64,000 bases of DNA, from NCBI RefSeq assembly GCF_900114055.1, contig NZ_FORR01000002.1, positions 1 through 64,000 on the forward strand. Reading direction: 5' to 3'. The translations under genes and the position numbers were made by a program. Positions 44,593 to 54,313 of the stretch are shown one piece after another (the stretch's first letter is position 1; the number at the start of each line of letters is the position of its first letter). The notes under the pieces are model-generated. The model did no database searches. It saw only the letters and a program-made list of their open reading frames with translations, and had not been told where the DNA came from. This stretch comes from Thermoflavimicrobium dichotomicum (lineage in GTDB: Bacteria; Bacillota; Bacilli; Thermoactinomycetales; Thermoactinomycetaceae).

Positions 44593-45669
44593 TTAGCGAT
44601 AGGTGATTTGATCAACCGTTTCCCGATTAAGCCGCTTGATTACTTCTGTTAACAAGGTAGCAGCCTGTTCAAAATCACGCCGTGACATGATTGCGTTATG
44701 GCTATGTATATACCGAGTGGCAAACCCGATCACAACAGTAGGACATCCGGTTCCACTAATGTGGAATTTTCCTCCATCAGTTCCACCACCCATGAGAACT
44801 TCAAGCTGAACCGGAATTTCTTTTTCTTCTGCTACATCCATGACAAGACGGCGCAGTTCGGGATGCCCAATCATCGATGCATCCGCCAATGTGATGACAG
44901 GTCCTTCTCCCATATAATTGGGTGATTGATCTTGATCCGAACCTGGTGTATCATTGGCAATTCCTACATCCAATGCAAAAGCAATATCAGGTTGTACCAG
45001 GTTCGCTAACGTTTGAGCACCACGCAGGCCAACTTCTTCCTGGACAGTGGCTCCGGCATATACCACATTTGGGTGCTCCTCATTTTGCAGACGATTCAAC
45101 ACTTCGATGGCCAAAGCACAACCAGCCCGATTATCAATGGCTTTTCCTACCCAAAGTTCGTCATTACGCATCGTAAAAAACTCTGAAACCGGAACAATGG
45201 GATCGCCCAATCGAATCCCCATTTCTTCAGCATCTTCCCGGCTTTTTGCTCCAACATCAATAAATAAATCTTTCAGTTCCAATACCTTTTTCCGTTCCTC
45301 CGCTTTTAACACATGTGGCGGCTTCGAACCAACCAATCCTATGTAATCACCTTTTTTCGTTTTTACCTTTACCCTCTGGGACAAAAGAGTGTGTGTCCAC
45401 CAGCCACCCAATTGTTGAAAACGCAAATATCCTTTATCCGTAATGTGGGTGACAATAAAGCCAATCTCATCCAAATGGCCCGCCAGCAAGATTCGTGGTC
45501 CATCTGGATTTCCCGCTTTCTTTCCAACCACTCCACCTAATTGATCTCTTAGCAACTCATCGGAGAGAGGGGAAAGATACTCCTCCATCACCTTTCTGAC
45601 TTCATGTTCATAACCGGGAATTCCCTCGGCTTCGGTTAATACTTTCATCATTTGTGTTAATCGATCCAT
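44593..45669 (-). CDS. M42-family aminopeptidase, copy 2
   Basis: The 358-residue protein keeps all M42 metal-site motifs: AGHLDEIGFIV, KAIDNRAGCALAIE, VQEEVGLRGAQTL, FALDVGIANDTPG and RYIHSHNAIMS. GGGTDGGKFHISGTG lies near the end. It is a paralogue of the gene at 42285-43358 with the kinase-like gene between them. GAGGAGG precedes the ATG. A strong terminator follows, so it is its own transcript. Confidence 0.93.
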   Translation of the reverse strand: MDRLTQMMKVLTEAEGIPGYEHEVRKVMEEYLSPLSDELLRDQLGGVVGKKAGNPDGPRILLAGHLDEIGFIVTHITDKGYLRFQQLGGWWTHTLLSQRVKVKTKKGDYIGLVGSKPPHVLKAEERKKVLELKDLFIDVGAKSREDAEEMGIRLGDPIVPVSEFFTMRNDELWVGKAIDNRAGCALAIEVLNRLQNEEHPNVVYAGATVQEEVGLRGAQTLANLVQPDIAFALDVGIANDTPGSDQDQSPNYMGEGPVITLADASMIGHPELRRLVMDVAEEKEIPVQLEVLMGGGTDGGKFHISGTGCPTVVIGFATRYIHSHNAIMSRRDFEQAATLLTEVIKRLNRETVDQITYR

Positions 45670-45958
45670 ACATTTTCCTCCTCATCTGATTGACTACTCT
45701 TAATATGTTTGAATCGATGTCAATTCATCCCAAAGGTGGAGAGTCTATGTTTAAAGTAGCACTATTTTTTTAAAAAATCCATGTTATTTCGGAAACCGTA
45801 AAATCGATCGATGGATATTATATATCAAAAAAAGAAACTTAACAGCATCTTAACATGCTTACTCAATTTAAAAGCTAGCCTTCTGCTGCCATTCAAGATA
45901 TAATAGGTTTTAGGTCACAAGAGGATTCTTGCACAAATAGGATTAGGACGTGATTTTT

Positions 45959-46138
45959 ATGTTTGGGAGCATCGGAGTTTTTGAACTCATTCTCATCCTC
46001 GTCATTGTCATCTTGTTATTTGGAGCAAAAAAGCTGCCTGAGCTCGGAAAAGCAACGGGACAGACTTTACGTTTATTCCGTCAGGCCGTTTCGGGTAAAG
46101 ATAGTGAAGAAAATAAAGAGAAAAAGAAAGAAGAATGA
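45959..46138 (+). CDS. tatA: Twin-arginine translocase component TatA
   Basis: The 59-residue protein has the TatA layout: short N-terminus, one membrane helix (~6-22, IGVFELILILVIVILLFGA), the hinge FGAKKLPELGKA, an amphipathic helix and a charged Lys/Glu tail. It forms the pore for folded protein export. No tatC is adjacent. The ATG at 45959 was chosen; a GTG three codons earlier is an alternative. A TATAAT at 45899-45904 may be the -10. Region 45670-45898 shows nothing recognisable. Confidence 0.92.
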   Translation: MFGSIGVFELILILVIVILLFGAKKLPELGKATGQTLRLFRQAVSGKDSEENKEKKKEE

Positions 46139-46161
46139 GATAGATTCAGTAGTGATTCATC

Positions 46162-46204
46162 AAAAAAGGTCGATCAGGCTGGTCCTTCTGATCGACCTTT
46201 TTTA
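46162..46204 (+). terminator. Terminator of tatA
   Basis: AAAAGGTCGATCAG and CTGATCGACCTTTT pair perfectly, with six T at the end. Confidence 0.93.
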
Positions 46205-46352
46205 TTGCCATGATGGCTTTCTATCAGATCCAATCATTTATTTCGAAACCATTTTGTAAAATTGTTACAAAAATGTTCACAACATCAAACGTGCGTTTGG
46301 ACTATAATTTATAAAAAAATAGAAAACATTACAAAAGAAAAGGAGAAGGATT

Positions 46353-47426
46353 GTGCAAACTTTTTCATCAATTTTTAAAAGACATGGATTCAAGTTATGG
46401 TCGGGTCACTTACTCGGTGGGATATTAGCTGGAATTGTCTTCATTGTTCTGCTCCTTTTTCCCTTATTTTTAAGCGGCTTTTTTGCTGGACTAACTGCTG
46501 CTGCTAATAGCGAGCTCGGACTAAAGCAGCAAATGGAGCAAATTTATGCCGGTGTTGGGGTTGGAATCGTCTTCCTAATTGTACTCATTTATGTAAGCAT
46601 TCCTCTTATTTCAGCTTTTTATCATGCAGGCAGCATCGGCATGGCAGTAGAAGCTGTTTCCACTGACCGTCCGCGTATTGGTCATTTCTTTAATTATGGC
46701 TTTCGATACCTGTTTAAAATATTCGCTTACTATTTATTGGTGGGCTTGATGTTTATCGCTTTAGGGATTGTTTTTCTCATTTTCCTTGCTGTGACAGGCG
46801 TCATCGATGATACAGCATCCGGGTTCATGATTTTTCTATCCATTCTTTTAGCTATCATCGTTTTCGGTTTCGCGGCCCTGGGCGTATCATATGGTCCCAT
46901 AATCATGATTACTGAGCAGGCCAAAATTATCCAATCCCTAAAACTCTCGATCCAACTGGCCCGCAAATCGTTTGGCAAGGTCTTTAAAACAGCAATCCTG
47001 TTACTTCTCAGCATCATTGCTTATGTGATTTTTCAAGTATTAGCCACTGTATTACCTGCTATGGCTTTGAAAGATACATCTGAAGTTTTAGCTGTACTCT
47101 ATTTCTTGCTCTTTGGCTATATCATTTTTCCACCATTATATCAAGCCCATTTATCATTGCTCATGGTTTATCGTTACCATAAATATCTGCGTCACCAGAT
47201 TCGCCCAAATTATTCAGGTGGAGGCCAGGACCGAAATCCATATGTTCATCTCAACCACCAACCCTATCCGAATGTCCAACAACCACCATTTTCTTTTCAA
47301 CCCAATCAGCCCTTTAACCAGCAGCCCAATGGATTTCCGCCTCCTTCCAATCAGCCGACTTTTGGGCCGAATCCATATCCACCTCAACAACCATTCCCAC
47401 CTCAGCAACCATTTTCACGCAGATAA
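46353..47426 (+). CDS. Polytopic membrane protein with disordered Pro/Gln/Asn tail, paralogue 1
   Basis: The 357-residue protein starts at a GTG behind AAGGAGAAGG. About six membrane helices fill residues ~20-275. The C-terminal ~70 residues are Pro/Gln/Asn/Phe-rich and probably disordered (NQPFNQQPNGFPPPSNQ, PPQQPFPPQQPF). Conserved between paralogues are FKRHGFKLW at the start, HAGSIGMAVEAVS, FNYGFRYLFKIF, IQLARKSFGKVFKTAILL and RYHKYLRHQIRP. I know no function for this type. The paralogues at 49388 and 50612 lie on the other side of uvrC. Confidence 0.75.
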   Translation: MQTFSSIFKRHGFKLWSGHLLGGILAGIVFIVLLLFPLFLSGFFAGLTAAANSELGLKQQMEQIYAGVGVGIVFLIVLIYVSIPLISAFYHAGSIGMAVEAVSTDRPRIGHFFNYGFRYLFKIFAYYLLVGLMFIALGIVFLIFLAVTGVIDDTASGFMIFLSILLAIIVFGFAALGVSYGPIIMITEQAKIIQSLKLSIQLARKSFGKVFKTAILLLLSIIAYVIFQVLATVLPAMALKDTSEVLAVLYFLLFGYIIFPPLYQAHLSLLMVYRYHKYLRHQIRPNYSGGGQDRNPYVHLNHQPYPNVQQPPFSFQPNQPFNQQPNGFPPPSNQPTFGPNPYPPQQPFPPQQPFSRR

Positions 47427-47430
47427 CAAT

Positions 47431-47475
47431 AAGAAAGCCGTAACCACTAAAGCTTGCATGGATTACGGCTTTCTT
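47431..47475. terminator. Bidirectional terminator between membrane paralogue 1 and uvrC
   Basis: AAGAAAGCCGTAA and TTACGGCTTTCTT form a perfect stem with T-rich sequence on both strands, serving the two convergent genes. Confidence 0.85.
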
Positions 47476-47480
47476 TTCAT

Positions 47481-49268
47481 TTAATTTGACTTCTTCTTTT
47501 CCCTCTTTAATGCTTCGATAATCGTTCTCGCCAATTGATTGCCAATTCCAGCCTGGCGAAAATCCTCAATCGTTGCTCTTTGCATATTTTCAATGGATCC
47601 AAAGTGTCGATACAGGAGTTGTTTCCGTTTTGGGCCCACGCCAGGAATTTGATCCAATACCGATTGAATCATGGTTTTTCCGCGGGTTTGCCGATGGAAC
47701 TGAATCGCAAATCGGTGCACTTCTTCCTGGATCCGCTGTACCAGATAAAATCCTTGACTCCCCCGAGGTAAAGGAATTTCTGTTGGCGGTTCTCCTGCCA
47801 GCAGTTTGGCTGTACGATGCTTTTCGTCTTTAACCATCCCTCCGACAGGAATATAAAGCCCCAGTTCATTTTCCAACACATCAAGTGCAGCGGCTATTTG
47901 TCCTTTCCCACCGTCCACCAGGATCAGATCGGGTAATGGCAGCTTTTCCTTCAGTACCCGGGTATATCGTCGGCGAATCACTTCACGCATCGTATCATAA
48001 TCATCCGGTTTATCGACGGAACGAATTTTATACTTGCGATATTCTTTTTTGGCGGGCTTTCCATCGAGGAAGACCACCATGGCTGAAACCGGATCAGTCC
48101 CTTGAATATTGGAATTGTCAAAAGCCTCAATGCGTCTGGGAATCCCCATTCCCAAAGCTTCTCCCAGATCCCGTAATGCCTGCATCGCTTTCTCTTCATC
48201 TTTTTCAATCAAGGCAAAGCGCTCCTCTAAAGCAATGCGAGCATTTTTTTCTGCCATCTCCACCAGTTTCCGCTTTACTCCCCGCTGAGGAACATGAACA
48301 TGTGCATGAGGCACCAACTGCCTGATCATCTCCTGATCGACTCCTTGCGGTAGAATAATCTCTTTCGGCAAAGCAGGTGTGTCATAATAAAATTGAGCCA
48401 CAAAAGATAATAAATCCTCTTCTGCTTCATGATAATGTGGGAAAATCGACACTTCCCGTTCAATCAGTTTTCCTTGCCGAACAAAAAAAACCTGTACACA
48501 CATCCAACCTTTATCCGTAACAAATCCAAAGATATCCCGGTCTACCTGATCACTGAAGACAATATGTTGTTTCTCCATCACCGCATCAATGTCCTGAATC
48601 AGATCCCTCAGTTCTTTGGCCCGCTCAAACTCCAGTGCCTCGGCTGCTTCCTCCATTTTTTTCTTCAATTCCTGCTGAATTTCCGGGTATCCGCCATTTA
48701 AAAAACGGACGATTTTCCGAGTCATTTCCTCATATTGTTCAGGTTGAACTGGGTATTCACAGGGAGCGACACACTGTCCCAAATGATAATAAAGACAGAC
48801 ACGTTTCGGCAATTGACGGCATTTGCGGAGCGGAAACAGACGGTCCAGCAATTTTTTCGTTTGGTTAGCCGCTCCTGCATGCGGATAAGGGCCGAAGTAC
48901 TTCGAACCATCCTTGATCAGCTTTCTCGTTACTTCCAGGCGCGGATGCCTTTCTTTCGTTAAGCGAATATATGGATAGGACTTGTCATCCTTTAGCATGA
49001 TGTTATAACGGGGACGATATTTTTTAATTAAATTGCACTCCAGGATCAGCGCCTCCAAGGGGCTGCTGGTTACGATATATTCAAAATCGGCAATATCCAT
49101 TACCAGCCGTTCCGTTTTCCCATCATGCGCTCCCGTAAAGTATGAGCGAACACGATGACGCAAACTCTTTGCCTTACCTACATAAATCACTTCTTGTTCC
49201 TGGTTTTTCATCAAATAACAACCGGGTTGATCAGGCAGGAGAGAGAGCTTTTCTTTTATGAGGTTCAT
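47481..49268 (-). CDS. uvrC: Excinuclease ABC subunit C
   Basis: The 595-residue protein is full length. It has the GIY-YIG nuclease at ~10-95 ([20 protein letters not shown]), a UVR helix pair near 195-230 that contacts UvrB, the UvrC RNase H-like domain ([34 protein letters not shown]) and C-terminal helix-hairpin-helix motifs ([14 protein letters not shown]). It makes both incisions in nucleotide excision repair. GGAG lies before the ATG. It sits between membrane paralogues 1 and 2, which run opposite to it. Confidence 0.97.
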   Translation of the reverse strand: MNLIKEKLSLLPDQPGCYLMKNQEQEVIYVGKAKSLRHRVRSYFTGAHDGKTERLVMDIADFEYIVTSSPLEALILECNLIKKYRPRYNIMLKDDKSYPYIRLTKERHPRLEVTRKLIKDGSKYFGPYPHAGAANQTKKLLDRLFPLRKCRQLPKRVCLYYHLGQCVAPCEYPVQPEQYEEMTRKIVRFLNGGYPEIQQELKKKMEEAAEALEFERAKELRDLIQDIDAVMEKQHIVFSDQVDRDIFGFVTDKGWMCVQVFFVRQGKLIEREVSIFPHYHEAEEDLLSFVAQFYYDTPALPKEIILPQGVDQEMIRQLVPHAHVHVPQRGVKRKLVEMAEKNARIALEERFALIEKDEEKAMQALRDLGEALGMGIPRRIEAFDNSNIQGTDPVSAMVVFLDGKPAKKEYRKYKIRSVDKPDDYDTMREVIRRRYTRVLKEKLPLPDLILVDGGKGQIAAALDVLENELGLYIPVGGMVKDEKHRTAKLLAGEPPTEIPLPRGSQGFYLVQRIQEEVHRFAIQFHRQTRGKTMIQSVLDQIPGVGPKRKQLLYRHFGSIENMQRATIEDFRQAGIGNQLARTIIEALKREKKKSN

Positions 49269-49387
49269 GATTTCACTCTCCTAGAAAAGGCATTTTTATT
49301 ACAAAACAGGAAATAAGTTCATCCTGCTATACAAAAATGATATAGTATCTTGTAGAAAAAGAGTATACTTTAGGAAGAGGGATGGTA

Positions 49388-50485
49388 GTGCAAAGTTTTT
49401 CTTCCATTTTTACCAAGCATGGTTTCAAGCTATGGCTAGGTAACTTACTTGGTATCATTATCACAAGTATTCTTTCCATCATTGCCTTCTTCATTTTAAC
49501 CATCATGGCTACCATTTTTGTTGCAACTACCGTTTTGGGTTCTGGTTTACATAATGCCATGCTGGGTTCTGAAGCATTAGAACAGCAAATGATGGAAGCT
49601 TTTTCTGATGCCGGGTTTGGGCTGATCATTCTCTGTATCATTGCTGTACTCACATTCTCTCTTATTTTCTCATTCCCAATCGCCGGCAGCATTGGCATGA
49701 CAGTGGAATCCGTTGAGAGCAATCGTTCACGTGTAAGCAGCTATTTCAAGTATGGATTCAAATTCTTGTTCAAAATGTTTGGATATAGCCTGTTAACTTC
49801 ATTCATTTTCATCGCAATCGAAATTATATTTATCATGGTTCTTGCAATGATGGGGATTAATGACGCAAGTTCCGGCTCCATGATTCTATCTGTTATCATA
49901 TTTCTCATTATCTTCTTTTTATTTTCCATATCGATTATGCATGCACCTGTTATCATGATGACAGAAAGAACAGGCGTTTTTAAGTCGATAAGACTTTCCA
50001 TCAGCCTGTTAAGCCAAGCGTTTGGCAAAGTCTTGGGAACAGCTCTTCTCATGATCCCGGCGGTTATCATCTATTACATCTGTTACGCATTTTTCATGCT
50101 TCCTGATGACACAGCTATTGATCCAGTTACCAAAATGCCTGACTTCAATGTTTCGGGAATGCTGTTGATGATTTTCATTATCACACCATTATTTATGACG
50201 ATTACGATGCTGATCATCGTTTATCGTTACTTTAAACATTTGCGATCGTTTATTCGTCCGATTTATCCGGGTGGGGGTCAAGGTGGAAACCCATATATGC
50301 CTAACCTTCAACAACCTTATCCGAACCCACAACAACCACCTTTTACCTTTAATCCAAACCCGATGGGTTCAATTCAACCACCAAATTATCAGCAACCGAA
50401 CCCATTTCAATCTCCACCAAATTATCAACAGCCAAATCAAAAGCCTTTTCCGTCTAACCCGTTTCCACCTCAGCAACCGCACTAA
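49388..50485 (+). CDS. Polytopic membrane protein with disordered Pro/Gln/Asn tail, paralogue 2
   Basis: The 365-residue protein mirrors paralogue 1: VQSFSSIFTKHGFKLWLGN at the start, IAGSIGMTVESVES, FKYGFKFLFKMFGYSLL, SIRLSISLLSQAFGKVLGTA and RYFKHLRSFIRPIYPGGGQ. The ~85-residue tail is Pro/Gln/Asn-rich (PNPQQPPFTFNPNPMG, QQPNPFQSPPNYQQPNQ). The start is put at GTG 49388, since it aligns with the GTG of paralogue 1 and has AGGAAGAGGG at good spacing; the ATG six bases earlier is too close to that site. Function unknown. Confidence 0.75.
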   Translation: MQSFSSIFTKHGFKLWLGNLLGIIITSILSIIAFFILTIMATIFVATTVLGSGLHNAMLGSEALEQQMMEAFSDAGFGLIILCIIAVLTFSLIFSFPIAGSIGMTVESVESNRSRVSSYFKYGFKFLFKMFGYSLLTSFIFIAIEIIFIMVLAMMGINDASSGSMILSVIIFLIIFFLFSISIMHAPVIMMTERTGVFKSIRLSISLLSQAFGKVLGTALLMIPAVIIYYICYAFFMLPDDTAIDPVTKMPDFNVSGMLLMIFIITPLFMTITMLIIVYRYFKHLRSFIRPIYPGGGQGGNPYMPNLQQPYPNPQQPPFTFNPNPMGSIQPPNYQQPNPFQSPPNYQQPNQKPFPSNPFPPQQPH

Positions 50486-50502
50486 AGACATGAATCCCAA
50501 TC

Positions 50503-50541
50503 CAAAGGAGACGCTCTGTTTTATGCTTCTCCTTTGAATTT
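50503..50541 (+). terminator. Hairpin after membrane paralogue 2
   Basis: CAAAGGAG pairs with CTCCTTTG over an 18-base loop, followed by AATTTTC. It is a modest terminator. Confidence 0.5.
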
Positions 50542-50611
50542 TCATGATCATGATCTACACTTCATCAAATGATCGCACGTTGTGCATCGCATGTTTCAGG
50601 AGGAATTCCTC

Positions 50612-51013
50612 ATGGATTCTTTTTTTTCTCTTTTAAAACGTCATTTTCTCAAGCTTTGGCTTGTTCATCTATTAGGGATGACATTATTAACCTTGGCAAA
50701 AAGTATCTTGACCTTCACAAACTTTTTAGTTGGAGAATACCTTTTTAGCCTGGCGTCTGTTCACAAACTTCAGGCCTTTGATGTATTCCTTTATTTTTTC
50801 CATTTGCCCGAAACGAGTGTAGGAAGCATCTTATGCGGAACGGTAAGCGCATCGTTTCTCTGTTTCATCCTTTCTTTCAATATCAGCTCTTCCTATGGGA
50901 TCTGTATTGATGTAGTTACAGAAAATCGTGCTTCTCTTTATAGCTATTTTTATTATGGTCTCGACTTTATACACAAACTCCCGTTCCCCGTTCGACCGGA
51001 GATCCAATCATGA
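50612..51013 (+). pseudogene. Truncated third membrane paralogue
   Basis: The 133-codon frame starts MDSFFSLLKRHFLKLWLVH behind AGGAGGAATTC. It follows the N-terminal third of paralogues 1 and 2, including SSSYGICIDVVTENRASLYSY (the SIGMAVEAVSTDRP region) and YYGLDFIHKL. It then ends in the unrelated FPVRPEIQS. The last four helices and the disordered tail are missing. It looks like a decayed tandem copy, although the remaining frame is intact. Confidence 0.65.
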
Positions 51014-51045
51014 ATATTGATACATCTTAAACTGACTGAACGCAT

Positions 51046-51082
51046 AAAGCTGTTTCCCAAATGAGAATGGAAACAGCTTTTA
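51046..51082 (+). terminator. Terminator after the truncated paralogue
   Basis: AAAGCTGTTTCC pairs with GGAAACAGCTTT, then TATT. Confidence 0.6.
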
Positions 51083-51099
51083 TTAGCCAATCAAACTCA

Positions 51100-51141
51100 A
51101 AACAAAAAACTCACTTTGCCATCATCAACAGCAAAGTGAGT
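51100..51141 (-). terminator. Terminator of trxA
   Basis: ACTCACTTTGC and GCAAAGTGAGT form an 11-bp stem. The minus strand continues TTTTTTGTTTTG. Confidence 0.85.
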
Positions 51142-51173
51142 AACCAATCAAAGTCTCGCTGGATTCATTTTGT

Positions 51174-51497
51174 TTACTTAGCTTCATTAATCCATTGAAG
51201 CAAAGCTTCTTTCGGCTGATATCCTGTTACTTTGCTAACCATTTTTCCATTCTTGAACAAAATGAGTGTAGGAATTCCCATGACTCCAAAGCGCCCTGGA
51301 GTTTCTGGATTTTGGTCTACATTTACTTTTACTATTTTTATCTGATCGCCCAATTCTTGAGCCACTTCATCCAAAACTGGAGCAATCATACGACAAGGTC
51401 CGCACCATGGCGCCCAGAAATCGACTACTACTGTACCTGCATCGCTTGCCTCAACTTCTTGGGCAAAGGTTTGATCAGTAATTTCCAAAACGGCCAT
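51174..51497 (-). CDS. trxA: Thioredoxin
   Basis: The 107-residue protein has the redox motif WCGPC in VVDFWAPWCGPCRMIAPVL and the cis-proline in VMGIPTLILFKNG. Length and sequence are those of the general thioredoxin that reduces protein disulfides with thioredoxin reductase. AGGAGG precedes the ATG. Its place between uvrC and etfA is the same as in B. subtilis. Confidence 0.98.
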   Translation of the reverse strand: MAVLEITDQTFAQEVEASDAGTVVVDFWAPWCGPCRMIAPVLDEVAQELGDQIKIVKVNVDQNPETPGRFGVMGIPTLILFKNGKMVSKVTGYQPKEALLQWINEAK

Positions 51498-51639
51498 AAA
51501 TAAATCCTCCTTATCATTCGCTAAAAAGTCAGACCTGACAGAGGCATCGTTTTCAGTGCTAGTATATCACTAGATGAAAAAAGTTCCAAGTATTTCGGGT
51601 GGCAAAAGATCTGTTGAGAAAGTGAGACTGGATCAAACG

Positions 51640-51695
51640 ATAAAACGAGGAGCCTATTTCCAGATGCTAATTATTATTCTGGAAAATAGCTCCTT
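51640..51695 (-). terminator. Terminator of the etf genes
   Basis: AGGAGCCTATTTCCAGA pairs with TCTGGAAAATAGCTCCT with few mismatches. The minus strand continues CGTTTTATCG. Confidence 0.65.
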
Positions 51696-51743
51696 GTTCT
51701 CTTGGGCTTCCTCTTCCGCACCGAGAAAATGAACCTGACTATA

Positions 51744-52724
51744 TTATTTCCCCAATACCTTTTTAAATTCTTCTGTTAACAATGGAACCACTTCAAAAAG
51801 GTCACCCACGATTCCATAATCAGCTACTTGGAAAATGTTTGCTTCCGGATCTTTGTTAATCGCAACAATGACTTTGGAGTTTGACATCCCTGCCAAGTGC
51901 TGGATTGCTCCAGAAATTCCACAAGCAATGTACAGGTCAGGTGTTACTACTTTACCCGTCTGGCCAATTTGCAGTGCATAGTCACAATATCCAGCATCGC
52001 ACGCTCCACGAGAAGCACCAACGGCTCCACCCAATAAATCAGCCAGTTCCTGTAATGGTTTAAATCCTTCAGCGCTTTTTACACCCCGACCGCCGGCAAC
52101 AATCACACGTGCCTCAGACAGATCAACACCTTCAGCTGTTTTTCTTACGACCTCTTTTACAATGGTGCGCAGCAGGTCTTGAGCGAAGGTTACTTGCAGC
52201 TCTTCCGTTTCTGCTTTCCGACCTGGATCTGCGTTCATTGCTTCAATATTGTTTGGACGAATTGTCGCAAAAACAGTGCCTTCTTTCACTACCTTTTTTA
52301 CAAAAGCCTTACCAGCATAAATCGGACGAGTGAACACAATCTGTCCATCTTGAACTTCAACATTTGTGCAGTCGGAAATGAGTCCCAAGCCTAGGCGAGC
52401 GGCAATGCGTGGGCTTACATCGCGACCTACAGCCGTATGTCCGGTGAAAATGGCATCCGGTTGCACTTTTTCAATTACTTGTTTAAAAGCCTGGAAATAA
52501 GCATCGGTCGTATACTGATCCAATTCCGGATTCAATACGGTAATCACCCGGTCTGCACCGTGATGAGCCAAGGGATCGACGAAATCTTTCGCAAAGCTGC
52601 CAAATACAGCAGCCGTAACAACCCCGCCATCTGCCACTTTCCGTGCCACAGCCAAACATTCCAAAGCCACGTTACGCAACTTTTTGTCCCGAACATCTGC
52701 GAATACCAATACATTTTTGCTCAT
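51744..52724 (-). CDS. etfA: Electron transfer flavoprotein alpha subunit
   Basis: The 326-residue protein has the ETF-alpha FAD domain: [64 protein letters not shown] and [10 protein letters not shown]. With EtfB it passes electrons from acyl-CoA dehydrogenases to the quinone pool. The start is the ATG at 52724. It lies 25 bp after etfB in one transcript. Confidence 0.97.
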   Translation of the reverse strand: MSKNVLVFADVRDKKLRNVALECLAVARKVADGGVVTAAVFGSFAKDFVDPLAHHGADRVITVLNPELDQYTTDAYFQAFKQVIEKVQPDAIFTGHTAVGRDVSPRIAARLGLGLISDCTNVEVQDGQIVFTRPIYAGKAFVKKVVKEGTVFATIRPNNIEAMNADPGRKAETEELQVTFAQDLLRTIVKEVVRKTAEGVDLSEARVIVAGGRGVKSAEGFKPLQELADLLGGAVGASRGACDAGYCDYALQIGQTGKVVTPDLYIACGISGAIQHLAGMSNSKVIVAINKDPEANIFQVADYGIVGDLFEVVPLLTEEFKKVLGK

Positions 52725-52749
52725 CCTACAGTTCCCCCTCAAGTCCCAA

Positions 52750-53529
52750 TTAAATCACTTTTGCTTCATTTCTTAGTAGATGGACCAATTCTTTAGCCTG
52801 ATCGACAAGCTCCCCTTGCAGAATTTTTCCTGCTTGTTTTTTAGGCGGCAAGAAGACTTCGATGGTTTCTGTTTTTGCGACAATTTCCTCTTCATCCAGA
52901 TCGAGGTCATCGAGTTCGAGGCGAGTAAGCGGTTTCTTCTTCGCTTTCATGATCCCAGGCAAAGATGGGTAACGTGGCTCGTTGAGACCCTGTTGTGCTG
53001 TAACCAGAATGGGCAGGGTAGATTCAATCACTTCGACGTCGCCTTCCACATCTTTGTCGACAGTGACTTTATTGCCATCAATGGTAAGTTTGGTAATGGT
53101 CGAAATGTGCGGGATTTCCAACAGCTCAGCCAGACGTGGACCAACTTGTGCGGATCCATCATCAATCGCCATATAACCACAAAGGATGATATCAAATGCC
53201 AAATCCTCTTCCTTGATGGTAGCGGCCAATACCTGTGCAATCGTATGTTCATCGACGTTATCTCCCAAATCTTCGATATCCACGATCACACCTTTATCTG
53301 CTCCCATCGCCATGGCTGTACGCAAAGCTTGTTCAGCCCGCTCAGGACCAATGGTGATGACAGTGACTTCTCCTCCAAATTGTTCTTTTAATTTAATTGC
53401 TTCTTCGACAGCATATTCATCATAAGGATTAATAACAAATTCTACACCTTCTTCATTAATGCGACCATTTTCAAGGGTGATTTTTTCTTCGGTGTCAAAT
53501 GTTTGTTTTAGACATACCAAAATGTTCAT
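52750..53529 (-). CDS. etfB: Electron transfer flavoprotein beta subunit
   Basis: The 259-residue protein shows the ETF-beta features: INEEGVEFVINPYDEYAVEEA, GPERAEQALRTAMAMGAD, GYMAIDDGSAQVGPRLAELL and the PRYPSLPGIMKAKKKPL signature. It binds AMP and partners EtfA. It follows fadR at about 36 bp. In B. subtilis an enoyl-CoA hydratase gene (fadB) lies between these two; it is absent here. Confidence 0.97.
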   Translation of the reverse strand: MNILVCLKQTFDTEEKITLENGRINEEGVEFVINPYDEYAVEEAIKLKEQFGGEVTVITIGPERAEQALRTAMAMGADKGVIVDIEDLGDNVDEHTIAQVLAATIKEEDLAFDIILCGYMAIDDGSAQVGPRLAELLEIPHISTITKLTIDGNKVTVDKDVEGDVEVIESTLPILVTAQQGLNEPRYPSLPGIMKAKKKPLTRLELDDLDLDEEEIVAKTETIEVFLPPKKQAGKILQGELVDQAKELVHLLRNEAKVI

Positions 53530-53565
53530 GTAGTTGATCCCCTTTCATTTCGCTTCCGATGATGT

Positions 53566-54150
53566 TCATTTCCCAATTCCCTGCACAAATAAACGATGAA
53601 GTTGCTCTGTTTGTTCCACCAGACTGTATTTATAATCATTCATAATCCAGGATGTAACGGTTTCATCAAGCGTGCCAAAGATCATGCGGCGTACAATTCG
53701 AACATCCAAGTCAGGCCGGAAAACCCCTTGTTCGATTCCTGATTCAACAATTCTGTCAATCACATCGGTATATCTCTTCAATATTTTCCCAATGCCTTTA
53801 CGGACCTCAGGGTTGGATTGACGAAGTTCGATCTGCATTACGATGGCCAGCTGCTTATTTTGGTCAAATTTGTTTAAATGAAGGCGGATCAAATGATACA
53901 ACTGCTCTACAGGCGAGGATACTTTTTCCAATTCCTGTTCTACTTCTGTAATAAAAGCTCCCATTTTCTCCCGAAAAACCGAGATCAGTACATCGTCTTT
54001 ATTTTTGAAGTATAAATAAATGGTGCCATCTGCCACTTTCGCCTCACGAGCAATTTTGGAAACCTGGGCGTTATGATAGCCATATTCAGCAATTACACGT
54101 ACCGCAGCATTGATAATTGCTTCGTATTTGTCACCGGTCCGTTTCACCAT
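53566..54150 (-). CDS. fadR: TetR-family fatty-acid regulator FadR
   Basis: The 194-residue protein has a TetR helix-turn-helix (~10-55: AAVRVIAEYGYHNAQVSKIA, REAKVADGTIYLYFKNKDD) and a ligand domain resembling Bacillus FadR/YsiA. That repressor shuts off beta-oxidation genes and is released by long-chain acyl-CoA. Two TGAATGA-N4-TCATTCA boxes, one before this gene and one before lcfA, match the known Bacillus FadR operator and support the assignment. Confidence 0.9.
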   Translation of the reverse strand: MVKRTGDKYEAIINAAVRVIAEYGYHNAQVSKIAREAKVADGTIYLYFKNKDDVLISVFREKMGAFITEVEQELEKVSSPVEQLYHLIRLHLNKFDQNKQLAIVMQIELRQSNPEVRKGIGKILKRYTDVIDRIVESGIEQGVFRPDLDVRIVRRMIFGTLDETVTSWIMNDYKYSLVEQTEQLHRLFVQGIGK

Positions 54151-54184
54151 GAATCATGTTCCTCTCTGTGAATCTAGACAAAAA

Positions 54185-54202
54185 TGAATGAACAATCATT
54201 CA
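54185..54202. promoter_or_regulatory. FadR operator before fadR-etfB-etfA
   Basis: TGAATGAACAATCATTCA has perfect 7-bp arms (extended to 11 with the flanking A/T) around four bases. It lies 35 bp upstream of fadR and agrees with the Bacillus FadR box. Confidence 0.85.
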
Positions 54203-54313
54203 TTTTAAGTCTATTACGCCCAAGTCCATTTGTCAACCATTTTCAGCAAGAAACTGTAAGCGTATACAATAAAAATATTTAAAATAGACATATACAATGC
54301 CGGTTGATCCTCA

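Noticed and set aside
45047-45346. Plus-strand frames inside the M42 and SDH genes
   Set aside because: They lie antisense to well-conserved coding regions and have no ribosome sites or recognisable products.
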